In this document: one piece after another, positions 36,850 through 47,716 of the stretch
Layout: each line of letters starts with the position of its first letter
Position numbering within the stretch: position 1 is the first letter of the stretch
From: Hydrangea macrophylla
Taxonomy: Eukaryota > Streptophyta > Magnoliopsida > Cornales > Hydrangeaceae
Length of the DNA: 64,000 bases
Assembly: GCA_033977485.1 (NCBI GenBank)
Contig: CM066989.1
Location: forward strand, 34,635,095 to 34,699,094
Reading direction: 5' to 3'
Translations under genes and position numbers: made by a program
The notes under the pieces: model-generated
What the model was told of the DNA's origin: nothing
Databases searched by the model: none
Seen by the model: the letters and a program-made list of their open reading frames with translations, nothing else

Positions 36850-38880
36850 ACAAACTAAATCGAAACTGTCGTGCATATCTCTTCCCTCCCCTTCTATCTT
36901 CTGTTGTTATATTGTCCTTCTTCGTAGTTGTTTTTTTTTTTTTTTTGCAACACATGTTAAAATAATACAATTAAGGTAAGCTTAATTTACAGATAATATT
37001 ATCTGTTTTGCTCAACAGGTAAAATTTGTTAACTGATTACTAGAAAATATAAGCTCTATAGATAATTATGTTTGCATAACTAAAAATTATATAATGTAGA
37101 ATATATAAAGTTATCAATAATGTGCAAGAGGTAAAGCAATGATATGTTATGTAAAAGTTGTATTCAATAGTTAATATCATCTATTTTTCTTAACAAATAA
37201 ATTTGTATTTTTGTCCAAATTTTACACACAGCAAATCAGACAACAAAATATTAATGGTATATGTTTTTCAACAATAATTAGGTTATGTGAAGCAACATAT
37301 AATCTGCAACAAATAAAGTGGTGTGGCAAATCATACAACAACAATGGCATGTTGTGTAAAAGCTATAAACAGATAATATTATCTATTTTGCTCAACAAGT
37401 AATATTTGTATTTTTTTTTTCCAATTTTGACAGACAACAAATCAGACCACAGATAAAATGGTAGTGGTATGCGCTTTTCAACAACAATTAGGTTTTACAT
37501 GGTATTGGGTTTAACAAAACAGATAAAATTATATGTTAAGTTTGTTGATTAGGTTTTCAACATGTATTAAACAACCTAAGATGAAATCAGCAACAGACAA
37601 CAAATTTACTGTACTATTTTGTGTTTATACAACAAGAAATGAGGCTGTATCTTCTACAGAAACCCTAGGTGCCTTGGGTAATAGATAATTTTAGTATTAT
37701 CTGTTATAAACCCTTATTTTCAGTTTTTGAAGTTGATTTTCATAAAGTCTTGCTTCGAAATCAATTTTTAGGGTTTTAAAACTAAGTTTGTGCATGCATT
37801 CTTTGATTTAATCGAAAACTATGAACATTAACAAGAGTTGGACAAAAATTTCTACTTATTTTTCTTTGTCATTTGACGATGTGATTGTGTTTTTCTGGAG
37901 AATTTCTGTGTCTGATCAGTATTTCATCCTCAAATCTCACAAAAAATTTTCGCTTTTGGTTAGCATCTTTGCCAGGAAATTTGAAAGTTTGAATCAAAGC
38001 TTCAACTATATCGTTGTCGTCACTTCTGCTATGTAGGAGGAGAGGGCATTTTCGATTTCTTAGCAAATTAGGTCATTTTGGTCTTTTTGGTTGGGGAAGG
38101 GGTTATTGAATTAAATATTTGGGCCTTGGGCTCTATGTGGCATTGTATTGGTTTTAGGGTGCTATCGCTGAGCGGCTTAGATATTATTCATTTGATAAAT
38201 TATTCATTAAAATATTATACATACACACACTACTAATAAGGGCATAATTGTCTTCAGACATTCAAAATTACTTTTGCATTCAAGTAACCAAACAGTTTAG
38301 TAATCTATTCTGCCATCATAACCACTTTTACATTACATTATCCAAACACCATATTTTCATAATCTTTTTTGGCCATAAACTACTCTGACAAAAGCTATTG
38401 CAATCGCAAACTATAAGTTGTGCCAAACAGACTCTTCCTCACGTTAACACCATGTTACAGCCTCCAAATGTAACTTGTGTATTTATTGAAAATAATGTTT
38501 CATTCTATTGGTAGAAATATTCAATATTTAATTAAGTTGTCGATTTAATGCCAAACCCATCAGTGTGTTATATGAGAGTGTTACATATACGAGGAAAAAT
38601 AGTACTCTAGTCCACTTAAGGATGAAAACGATTCAATTCAGTGTGAATTTTAATCAAATCGAACGATTTCAATGGTTGATTCGGTCAGTTTTAGTGTATT
38701 TTTAAGATTGAATGTGAATTCATGTTTAATGTTTCAATTCATAGATTAGTATGTTGATATCATGTTAATTACATTTTAGCATGTTGAAATTATGCTTGTG
38801 GAGCCATGATTATGCTAGAATTGCCATGCTTGATATATAATTATGTGATTATGTTATGTAGTTGAATCAAGCCTTGTGTT
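36850..38880. other. AT-rich region with ~210-bp repeats
   Basis: Repeats carry the palindrome AGATAATATTATCT (about 36192, 36990, 37372; variants near 37166 and 37683) and the word TTTTTCAACAACAATTAGG. Two units of about 210 bp align at 37165 and 37370. The stretch lies upstream of the - strand pseudogene and could be its promoter region. From 38240 to 38880 only AT-rich sequence is seen. Open frames at 37821-38036 and 37869-38066 look random. Confidence 0.5.
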
Positions 38881-39090
38881 CACTACACCATATGGCCTAA
38901 TTAGTAACAGATAAATTTTAAGATTACTAATGGATATACCCGTTACAAATTACCGTTAGTAATTGGCCTTTATTTGTTTTAATAATTTTTCTAACGGTTT
39001 AAAAAAGTGACGGTTATATCCGTTACAAATTATGAGTGTGGATTAAAATTTAATATAACAAAATAGTTTTTGACCGTTGGATTTATTCTA
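38881..39090 (+). mobile_element. CACTA transposon left terminus
   Basis: CACTACACCATATGG begins here, followed by CCGTTAC, CCGTTAG and TAACGG subterminal words as at the 35947 end. The element would extend to the right, away from the first terminus. Its other end was not found and is probably lost. Confidence 0.5.
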
Positions 39091-39315
39091 AAAGAAATGG
39101 ATTATTCATAACCGTTGAATCCAAAGGAGTATGTCTATCTCTCATAACAAAAGTGACGAGACTCAATTTTAAAAAAAAAAAAACGAGACTCTCTGGAAGA
39201 AGATTGAGGAAGGGAAAAAGAGAAAAGGACTCCCCGTTGCCACCGCCTAACCTCGCTGGCAGCCGTCTGCCACTCACCTCGCCAAGTACAACGAAACCCT
39301 AAGTTAACTGTCACC

Positions 39316-39352
<37 letters not shown>

Positions 39353-39476
39353 CTGATCTCTTTCTCGCGATCTGTTCCTTTCGTTCCCCGCCATGACCAA
39401 ACCACCTCTGACCACAAACCTCCATTCCAACCTCCACATTGTTGCCGCCGGCCACCCCCCCCCCCCCCCCCCCCCC

Positions 39477-39535
<59 letters not shown>

Positions 39536-39780
39536 AGAGATTTTTACAAACACACATGGATTTGTACATACACACAGATCTATACAGATCTGCAAGGCCT
39601 ATAGGATCGTGAGACTTTATTATGATTTGAGTTTCATTTTGCAGTTTATGAGGGGATCGAGAGCGATTGATGGTGAAACTTGCAGTGCTTCCGGTAGCCA
39701 TGGTAGTTGCTTTGATCTACTCTCCTCCCGATTACTCTTCTGGGTTAATGGTTAGGGTTTTTATCTACTGATTTTCTCCC
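39091..39780 (+). other. Leader-like segment with (CT)n, poly-C and (CA)n
   Basis: (TC)n at 39318-39350, a C-run of about 23 at 39457-39479, (CT)n then (CA)n at 39480-39530. The order is that of a plant 5' leader and resembles 1021-1400. It may be the 5' part of the CACTA element that starts at 38881, but no exon could be supported. The 188-codon frame on the - strand is a microsatellite translation. Confidence 0.35.
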
Positions 39781-40058
39781 GCTTTATTCATCTGTGATTT
39801 TTTTTTCATGTCAACTTTGGTGAATATGTTCATTTTTTTTTTAATTTTCATTTTTTTTTATTTTTTTTTCAGTTTGATCAATTTTGAGACTTTTTCATGA
39901 TTTTCAGTTTGATTGTTTGATCTAGGTTTTTTTTTGTTTTTTTTTTGTTTTTTTTTTTTTCAGTTTGTCACATTAATGAAAGTTTTGAAACAAAAAAAAA
40001 AAAACAAAACAAGATGAGAGAGAGAGTGCATGTGTGTGTGTGTGTGCGAGCGCGTGCG
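39781..40058. other. Poly-T rich stretch with (GT)n
   Basis: Several T runs of 8-14, an A run at 39991-40002 and a (GT)n tract at 40031-40046. Nothing else seen. Confidence 0.5.
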
Positions 40059-40450
40059 TGTCACTCCCCCAGAGCAGCAAAAATAGATAAAATAAAATTA
40101 CTTTTGGGTCCATAGGCCGTGACTGGTGAAGTCACTTAATTATCCCCACCACACAGTTTTAAACAACCGATGATAAAGAGACAATAATAACAAACTAAAT
40201 CTGACATAAACATAACTTCAAGTTACTAAGTTATTACATCAAGTCGAAATAAAAATAAACTTAAGTCTTAAGTAAATTCATGCCTGATTACAAACATAGA
40301 ATTTAAGTCTAATAAATAGAAAAAAAAAGACTATGATCTATCTAATTTTTCAGCTGGCGCAAATATAATCGTCAGCATAGTAGTCTTCTCTAGCATACAC
40401 GCTCTCAATGGCGGCCGCCCTCTGCAAAATCTTCCTCCGAGTAGTTGTTT
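40059..40450 (-). mobile_element. Tekay-like LTR fragment
   Basis: It begins TGTCACTCCCCC and contains GGGTCCATAGGCCGTGAC. Position and order match the Tekay LTR edge (TGTCACGCCCC, then GGACCCGTAGGTCGCGAC). Sequence identity beyond these words is low. The right end is not defined. Confidence 0.4.
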
Positions 40451-40768
40451 TTTTTTTCTTTCCAAATGCCGTATGGAAGAGAAGAGATAAATCAACACAA
40501 ATGACATTTTTTTACATAGAAATAATTTAGATCAACTTAAACTCTTATGTAAACACAAAATTACAGAGACTCAAAGGATCTAATCTCTAGGAATTCAAAT
40601 GAAACATAGAAGGTTTTTTGAACTCCAAGATAAGAGTATGAAAGAGAAAAGATAAACTAACACAAATTTGGATGAGATGATTAGAGTATCTTCACCTCGT
40701 ACACTGTTTAAACATGAGATCTATACATAGTTATTGGATTCTAATAGATTCTAGTTATGCATATAGCT
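40451..40768. other. AT-rich stretch, nothing assigned
   Basis: No coding frame or element end found. It may be the rest of the LTR-like fragment. Confidence 0.4.
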
Positions 40769-42013
40769 TGTTAAGATGGAAAGAGAAGAATTGTATTGAG
40801 TTGATATATAAAACATTACAATAAGATGCCTTTATATAGGCCTAGAGATGATCCTAATAAGAAGAGATAAACCTAATTAAGAAAGAGAACAATTAGGGGT
40901 AGAATTAAGGGTACATTGATCATAGACAAAATGAACCTAGATTAGTTATTCTAACAGCTCCCTTCAAACTCAAGGTCGAAAATAGAAACAACTTGAGTTT
41001 GGAAACTGAATCTTGGAGTTGTCTTGGAGGTAGAGCCTTTGTGAAGAACAACGGAGTGAGCCGAATGGTGTTGTTGATGGTCCGACTGTAGAGGGTGCTC
41101 GAGGGAGTAGTGCCTAGGAGGTGGTAGACGAAGGTGTGATAGAATAGGTGGTGGGGTGGTGAATTAAGGTCCGACCGATCAGAGGTCCGACGGAGGAAGA
41201 GGCTGGGTGGTGTGAGATCCGGTCGATCAGAGGTCTGATAGAGGCCGGGTTGATGAGCTTGAGATCCGGCTGATCGAGAGGACCGATAGAGAGGCCAGGT
41301 AGATGAGATAGAGATCCAGCCGATCGGGAGGTCCGATAGAGAGACCGATTGGTGAGGGTTAAGATCCGAATGATCAGGAGGTCCGATAGAGAGGTCGATT
41401 AATAGGGGTTGAGATGATTGGTGAGGTAGAGCTCCGGCCTATTGGGAGGTTCGATAGAGAAGCTGGTTGATGGGGTTGAGATCCGGTCGATCGGGAGGTC
41501 CGATAGAGAGGAGGCCGGGTGGTCGAGGTAGAGGTTTGGCCGATCAGAGGTCCGATAAAGGAGGTCGGGGTGGTGGTGATGATGCTTGAAGTTGGTGATG
41601 GGGTGTGTTTGGCTCGGAAAGGTAATAGAACAGTGAAGGGCTTGTTTGATTGGAACAATAAAAGGGTTGTTTGGTTGGTTTGATTGCAGCGGAGAGAGCG
41701 AAAGGTATGATTTTATCTTGATCGAGGTCTGACAGGTGACATGATTGTCACTGACTTGTCACCCGCTGGTGGCGGCGGAATACGATAGTTGTAGTCAAGG
41801 TCCAGAAGCTTATAGCTCTGATACCATGTTAAGATGGAAAGAGAAGAATTGTATTGAGTTGATATATAAAACATTGCAATAAGATGTATTTATGTGGGCC
41901 TAGAGATAATCCTAATAAGGAGATATAAACCTAATTAAGAAAGAGAACACTTAGGGGTAGAATTAAGGGTACATTGAACCTAGACAAAATGAACCAGACT
42001 AGTTATTCTGAAA
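40769..42013 (-). mobile_element. TRIM (miniature LTR retrotransposon)
   Basis: Terminal direct repeats of 187-188 bp (40769-40956 and 41827-42013) begin TGTTAAG and end TCTAACA on the + strand; the second copy has a degraded end. A tRNA-iMet PBS (TGGTATCAGAGC, - strand, 41815-41826) abuts the right repeat. A purine-rich tract (TTTGAAGGGAGC, - strand, about 40957-40968) abuts the left repeat, so the element reads on the - strand. The 870-bp interior encodes no protein and contains a minisatellite. Expected outer TSD not seen, probably because the right edge has decayed. Confidence 0.85.
41150..41570. repeat. GTCCGATAGAGAGG minisatellite inside the TRIM
   Basis: About eight diverged units of 40-55 bp built on GATCCGGTCGATCGGGAGGT and CCGATAGAGAGGCCGG. 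Unit boundaries are irregular. The open - strand frame over it (41374-41658) is a repeat translation. Confidence 0.7.
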
Positions 42014-42449
42014 AGGGTTTGCTTTATTTTAATTAGAATTGGGAATTTTGCTTTAATTTCCATTGGTGTGCTAGCGTTGCTGGTTAGCTTCCTTTTTATC
42101 ACATAACACAATCAACTCTTGCCGCATATATGTCAATATGTACGCTTATCTTCATATGGTATGAATATGTATGAGCAAATTATTTATAAGTGCACATAAC
42201 TTTTCACAAGATTATTAAAATGTCATTTAAAACAAAATTCAAATAACATAATTTTCCTCAATCACCCAACTGCTTGCTCTCAGAAGGTAAGTGGCATCCT
42301 ATAGTATAATTAAATACACAAATATTTAGAAAGAAGTAAAAAATTATTAAGAATCTAATTATTAAGTGTTCATAATAAATTTGATATATAAAAATGTGCT
42401 ACGTACAATTTATTTCTAAGACTAGAACCTGGCCTACTCATCTAGCTAA
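42014..42449. other. AT-rich spacer, nothing assigned
   Basis: Between the TRIM and element B. No coding frame, repeat or RNA gene recognised. Confidence 0.5.
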
Positions 42450-42454
42450 CAAAT
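42450..42454. repeat. Target-site duplication CAAAT, left copy
   Basis: Matches 55885-55889 on the far side of element B. Confidence 0.9.
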
Positions 42455-43683
42455 TGTTTGCACTAAAATATCTTGTGTTGGTGTGTGCTGGGCGTGCCAG
42501 AGTCCACGTGGACTCAAAAAGAGGTTGAGGTAACCTAATCTAACTTCTAAATCAAACGACCGCTAATAAATGTGATTTACTAACAGTAAATGGGTCTTCA
42601 CTCTACTCTGATGCAAGTAAGTAAAACTACAAATGAAAAGAAAGGAACAAATTAATTACTGGAAATCAAGAATACCTTCAACAACATCTTCATTGATGTA
42701 TTTAAATACGATTACAATCACTCGAAGCAAGCGAAGCAGGCTAAGAAAAGAAACTCTCAAAAAATCACTCAAGAACAAAGTATTGTTATGAGGAAAAGAT
42801 AAAAAGGTCTGCCAGAGCAGAAGTGGCGTGTGTGTTAGCCCCTTCAAATGTTGCACCACATGTCATATTTATAGACTTGTTTGCATAACCGTTCATGTTA
42901 GTGGGGATCATGGAGTAGTGGGGTACGTGGCCCCTAGTTTCTAGGCATATATCAATTTATGCTCCCATTATGTCCCATGATCAACTTCCATGATTTGTGT
43001 GATGATCCCACTTCTGCCGCATTCCTCTTTTCACGTAACTACTTTTTCTTCCACCTCAGCAAGTTCTAAAAACTGAAGACCCACGTTCTCATTCCTACCT
43101 AACTATTTTCTGAGTAAATTTATGACCGATTGTGTTTCTCTGTGTAGCTTAATCTCTGCTGATGATATTACTCGGCCTTCTTTTCAGTGGGAAGCCTATT
43201 TGCGTCTCTCGGTCTTACACCGATGTTGCCTTTGATCCTTACTAATCCCATGGACTGCTGTTATCATCCTATGGACCTGTTACTGCAAGATCTATAGAGA
43301 AAGTCCTCGGCTTTATCCGTTAATGCCGAGGCGTTACTGATCTTTTCTGATATCGGCCTTATTTGTTGAGACCGATATTAGAACTCAAGGGTAATAAACA
43401 AGTTGGGCATCGGTCCAATTTTACCGATGTTAGGGCTGCAGTTGAGGCTACTCTGCCACTAGCCATACTAGGGTACTTAAGAACTTCGTATCAATCGGTC
43501 CTCGGTCTTGATACCGATATCCTTATTTGGAACGTATCATCTTTATCAGTAGCTATATCAAATATCGGTTTTCCTGGGTCATCGGCCTTGTCCTTGTTCA
43601 TCTGCCTACGTGGTCTAGTGATGACGTCCTGAGTTCACATGACCGTCACGTGCCCTGGGAAACCCTAATTTAGGGTGTAAACA
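42455..43683 (-). repeat. 3' LTR of element B
   Basis: 1229 bp. The open frame at 43363-43632 is conserved in both LTRs only because they are near-identical. Confidence 0.95.
42864..42874 (-). promoter_or_regulatory. TATA box in the element B 3' LTR
   Basis: CTATAAATATG on the - strand, same as in the 5' LTR at 55065-55075. In this LTR it would drive readout into flanking DNA. Confidence 0.45.
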
Positions 43684-43695
43684 ATGCCCCCAAAC
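43684..43695 (-). promoter_or_regulatory. Polypurine tract of element B
   Basis: TTTGGGGGCAT on the - strand directly abuts the 3' LTR. Confidence 0.75.
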
Positions 43696-43883
43696 GTCTT
43701 GTCAAACGTAGCTTCGTCAGTTTGATGAGATGTTTTGAATTCAAGTTTTAAAAATCAACTGGAAATTGGCGGCGTACGGCTCCACGTGGCATCCCCCCAA
43801 TAGTCCTTCCTGCCTCATTTCTCGAATCGAGGCATGCCTCTTGGGAACTCGTTCCCAAATCATAATGACCCCCTTCTGTCTTC

Positions 43884-43890
43884 TATATAA
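43884..43890 (+). promoter_or_regulatory. TATA box of the antisense gene
   Basis: TATATAA within TCTATATAAG on the + strand, 200 nt inside the LTR edge and 86 nt before the ATG at 43976. A start about 30 nt downstream would leave a leader of about 55-60 nt. Confidence 0.6.
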
Positions 43891-43975
43891 GTCCCTCACC
43901 CTGATTATTTTCCATACTTGCTTTCTTGCCTTAATATTTTCTCGAGAAAATATTTTCTTTTCTTTTCAAATCTCC

Positions 43976-46900
43976 ATGGCCTCCTCCTCTGCTCCCAGTG
44001 TTTCTCAAACCGCCGGCGCCACTTCTTCTTCTCCTGCTGCCACTGAAACTGTGCCGGTGGCGAAAACAAACGCCACTGCCGTTAAGCAAGCTCTTGAGAC
44101 CATCCCTGGGTTAATCAACCCTCAGGTATTGACTCCTTTTCCTCCAAGTTCTTCAATAGGACTAGGTCCATCCTTTGATTCTTTTCCCCCATCATCTTTA
44201 GATCCTTACTTCCCTCTGGTTGTGGAAAACGAAGAACTTCTATATCAATCCTCCTCCTTTGACTGGGGCTCCCAGTATGCCCCTTCTAATCCTTTGCGAA
44301 ATTGGCCTATTCCTTCCCCTGACTGGATCTCCTGGGTAGACCGAGTGGCGGAGGTGAAAGGAGACCTATGGAAGGCTCTTGACATCTATGATGCCATTAT
44401 GCTTAGCCGAGAGAGGTTTTTCCTTGATAAACCTCTCTTCTTTTCTTCTCTTTTCTTCTGGTCGACCTCGGCCAATGCTTTCTTCTTCCGTTGCGGCCTT
44501 ATGAGCCCAACGATCCAAGACATTTGTTTCCTCACCGGTCTTCCTGCCCATGGTGAGGAAATTACTCCTAACCTCTCATCTGTACTTGAGTTTGAATACC
44601 CTAGGACCACATCGGGCAAGGGTTCTCGTGTTATTACAGGCTTTGGCCCTTTCATCTCGGCCTATATGGAACACGGGGAAGTTACTGATCAAGAACATGT
44701 TGCCTTTTTGATCTACTGGCTGAACCGGTTCATCTTTTGCTCGGCCTCATATGGCATTACCAAAGAATACACCCACATCGCCCTTGCTCTTGCTTCGGGC
44801 ACAAAACTTGCACTTGCTCCTCTTATTCTTTCCCACCTCTATCGTGGTATTCTTGAGTTCATTTTTTCCGATTTTAAAAACTCGGGAGGAGCCCTCTGGC
44901 TCCTTCAATATTGGCTGCAATCCTACTTTCCCGAGAAATGCCTAGTGGATAATTTTGATCCGGCTAATCTTCCTGAGAATTCTTCTGCCTTTGCATTTCA
45001 TTTTGCCGGATTTGGTCCGAAGGGCCTTTCCTTTGATCATCTCTTTTCCTTTTTCTACGAACTCATGGGGAACCGATCGCCCCAACAATTTCTCCCTTTC
45101 CATCCTCGGCTTCGGTGCCCGAGATGGCTTCTTTTTGGTCCGGGTCAAGCTCCTGAGGCCGAGAAAGATATTCATGAGGAAATCTGGGCCAGCTTTTTAG
45201 CTAGCCGAGATCTTTTGTACAGTCCTGTCTTACCTCAACACAACAATAAATGTGGGGTGGAGTACTATAATGCTCCTGCTCTGGCCCGACAATTTGGGCT
45301 AAGACAACTAATCCCAATTCCTCCATTCCGAACTTTTAATCGTTCAATGGCAAGACGGTCTCTCTTTTCCGATCTGACCAAGGTCGAGAAGTGCCGTTCC
45401 TTCAGTAGATCGGCCCAAACAGGATTGGAATTTTTCCCTTTTGAAGAGCTTCCTTCAACATCCACCGAGTTTGAAACTTGGTGGTCCAAAGTTTTATCGG
45501 GCTTACGTTGTGAGCCCGTTTTTTCAATACTTGCACGTATATTTCCACCTGTTGCCGAGAAACCACCTTGTTCATCTAATCCCTCTATGGTTCAGGTTGC
45601 AGGTAAGAAGAGGAAAGTTACTACCTCCAAAGGTAAATCTCCGTATCAAGCCGTACTTGCCTTCGAAAAGTTCTTTAAATTCAAATTTGACCCCAGATAT
45701 CCTGAGATCATGCGGTCCGATATGAAGTGGCATTTGAGGGCACTTGAGCAAGAACACAAGGACAAATCAACAAGGGCATACAAAAAGTACCTCCAGACGG
45801 TTGACTATTCATCCGTCATGCCCTTTGAGCAGTTCTTTAAGCCCTTTGAATGTCGTCCACCTCCCTTGCCTGAGGCCGACTTTGCAATTGCCATTCCGAT
45901 AGTGGATAAACAGGCATCATCAATGACTGAAGCATGGGAGAGGGTTACTTATACCGGATGGCATGATCTCGGCATGGTTGATCATTCATCGGCCATAAGG
46001 GTTGTAGACACTGGAGCACCAGTTTTAGGTATCCTTTTCACTTGTTTTAATCAGCCTTCCCTTTCTCTAACTGATTTTATCTCTATTCTTGTCCAAATGC
46101 TCTTCCTAGAGAGAACCCTTCTGGGGCGACCGATATCGAGTCGGATGAGGATATCCCTCTTTCAACTCGGCAACGTCGTAACATTGCCGCGGCTACCGTT
46201 AAGTCGACCAAGGTATCAAATTTTTCCTTGAGCTTTGCTTTCGCATCGCTCTTGCATATGTAAAATTTTGAAGCTAACCAGTACTTGTTTTGATTTTAGG
46301 GAGCTGGTGGTGCTGCTGCCAAGAAGACTGGCCAGGCGACGATGAAGCCTCCAACTTCTCGGGCAAAGGTGCCTCTGCCTCAAAAGTCTCCTTTGAAACC
46401 ATCAATTCAAACATCCTCCTCCCAACCTGCCCCTGTGGAAACAGCCCCTCAGATGACCTATGATCAGCTGATGGCCGAGCTCCAACGATTAAGGGGGCTG
46501 GATGAGGCCAGGCAGGCCATCCTGCGTGGTGGGGCCGATATGTTGTCACCTGCAACTGACAGCGTCGGTGCTGGTGACACCGTGGAGACTACGGAGGATG
46601 AAAGACCCTCTGGATCAGAACGCAATGACCCCATCGATCTCAGCGATCCCGGGACTCCTCGGGATACTGAGGCTATGGGTGAGCAATCTATTCCTGATCA
46701 TCCAGCTTCAACCGATGTTTCTCATACCGAGACATCGGCCTCGCCAACGGTACAAATGCAAGTACCCGTTGTACCACAACCCCCACCGGCGGCTTCCTCG
46801 ACCAGCTCTCCCTCGGTCCAGGTAATTCATTGACTCTATACTTTCGTTTTTCTCTTCATTGTACTTCGGGTTTAACTGTGCCTCCTTTTGTAGGTTTCCA

Positions 46901-47589
46901 GTTCTCTTCCGGTCCCAGACTTCAGCTCGGTCTCCTCAGTTGAAGCCTTCTTCGCCCTACTCAATCCTGAGCAGCTCCTACAAGCTGAACCCGTCGTTGC
47001 TCAGGCTACCGCCGGTCCTTCCTCTGCTGAATACCAACGAGCTGAGGAGTGGTTTCGGACTACGGTCCAACGAAAACTCTCCCAGCTTCCAGATTTTGAT
47101 GAATTTCACTCGGCCATGGGCCTCTTGCTTTCCTGGCTGGACATTTCCGAAGAAATGAAAGCCGATCTCCGGGATTTGCAAGTGAGGCTACCCGACTATT
47201 TGAACCGACATCGGTCTGCTACCAAGCTTATCTCTGGAATCGAAGAGAAGTCCAGGGAACGCAAAGCCCGAGTCGAGCGTCTGGGTGCTTGCAAGCAGCA
47301 GTTTGAGGCGTCCAAAGCAATGAAGGAGCGCCTCGTTCTAGAGAAGGCTAGGATTGAGGCCGAGATGGCAAGGCTTAAGGCCGAGTTGAACAATGCTGAG
47401 GCGGGCCTTGCACTTTCAGAGAAGGCCATTCTCGATGTTGGTCGCGCCGCGCAAGAACATGTGGACGCCTTAACCGGGACTGCGGCGGATGCAAGCAGGT
47501 GGGAGGCCGAGAAAGCTACCGCGGAAAAGGAGTTGGAATACCTTGATCGGGCTTGGGAAGAACTTAGATTAAGATTTGCCAAGAAATAA
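43976..47589 (+). CDS. Spliced plant-mobile-domain / coiled-coil protein of element B
   Basis: Not part of gag-pol and on the opposite strand. Four exons fit: 43976-46028, 46112-46212, 46300-46821, 46894-47589, with GT-AG introns of 83, 87 and 72 bp. The joined frame is open for about 1123 residues. Residues 1-100 are Ser/Pro-rich. Residues about 110-450 resemble the plant mobile domain (aminotransferase-like PMD), with DWISWVDRV, LDIYDAIMLS, PTIQDICFLTGLP and TKLALAPLILSHLYRGI. KKRKV at 544-548 is a possible nuclear signal. Exon 4 ends in a long charged coiled coil (RVERLGACKQQFEASK onward). Start chosen: ATG at 43976, after the TATA box. The gene is intact and ends 127 nt from the convergent pol stop. 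PMD proteins MAIN and MAIL1 act in plant gene and transposon silencing. Any role here in counter-silencing is inference. Confidence 0.8.
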
Positions 47590-47716
47590 TGTATATATAT
47601 ACATATATTTTGTTTTTTTTTTTTTTTTTTTTTTTTGTAGCCGTTAAAGAATGTACGGCTAATACTATGTAAGAAATTAAATATTAATAGAAATGAGAAT
47701 TTATTTCATTCATCCT
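47590..47716. other. Convergent 3' ends: poly-T and AT tract
   Basis: A TATATA tract and a run of about 22 T lie between the stop of the antisense gene and the stop of pol. Both transcripts must end or overlap here. Confidence 0.5.

Noticed and set aside
39135..39755. 188-codon - strand and 120-codon + strand frames
   Set aside because: Dominated by (CA)n, (CT)n and poly-C translations (VCVCVC, GGGG, PPPP, THTHTH).
41374..41658. 94-codon - strand Ser/Thr/Pro-rich frame in the TRIM
   Set aside because: It is a translation of the internal minisatellite.
43363..43632. 89-codon frame in both LTRs of element B
   Set aside because: It lies in near-identical LTRs with no domain. Identity of the LTRs explains its repetition.
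43766..43975. N-terminal extension of the antisense gene to 43766
   Set aside because: It needs a TTG start and would begin upstream of the TATA box. The ATG at 43976 fits the promoter.
44366..45489. Several - strand ORFs of 61-89 codons opposite the PMD gene
   Set aside because: No domains. They are antisense shadows of the long PMD exon.
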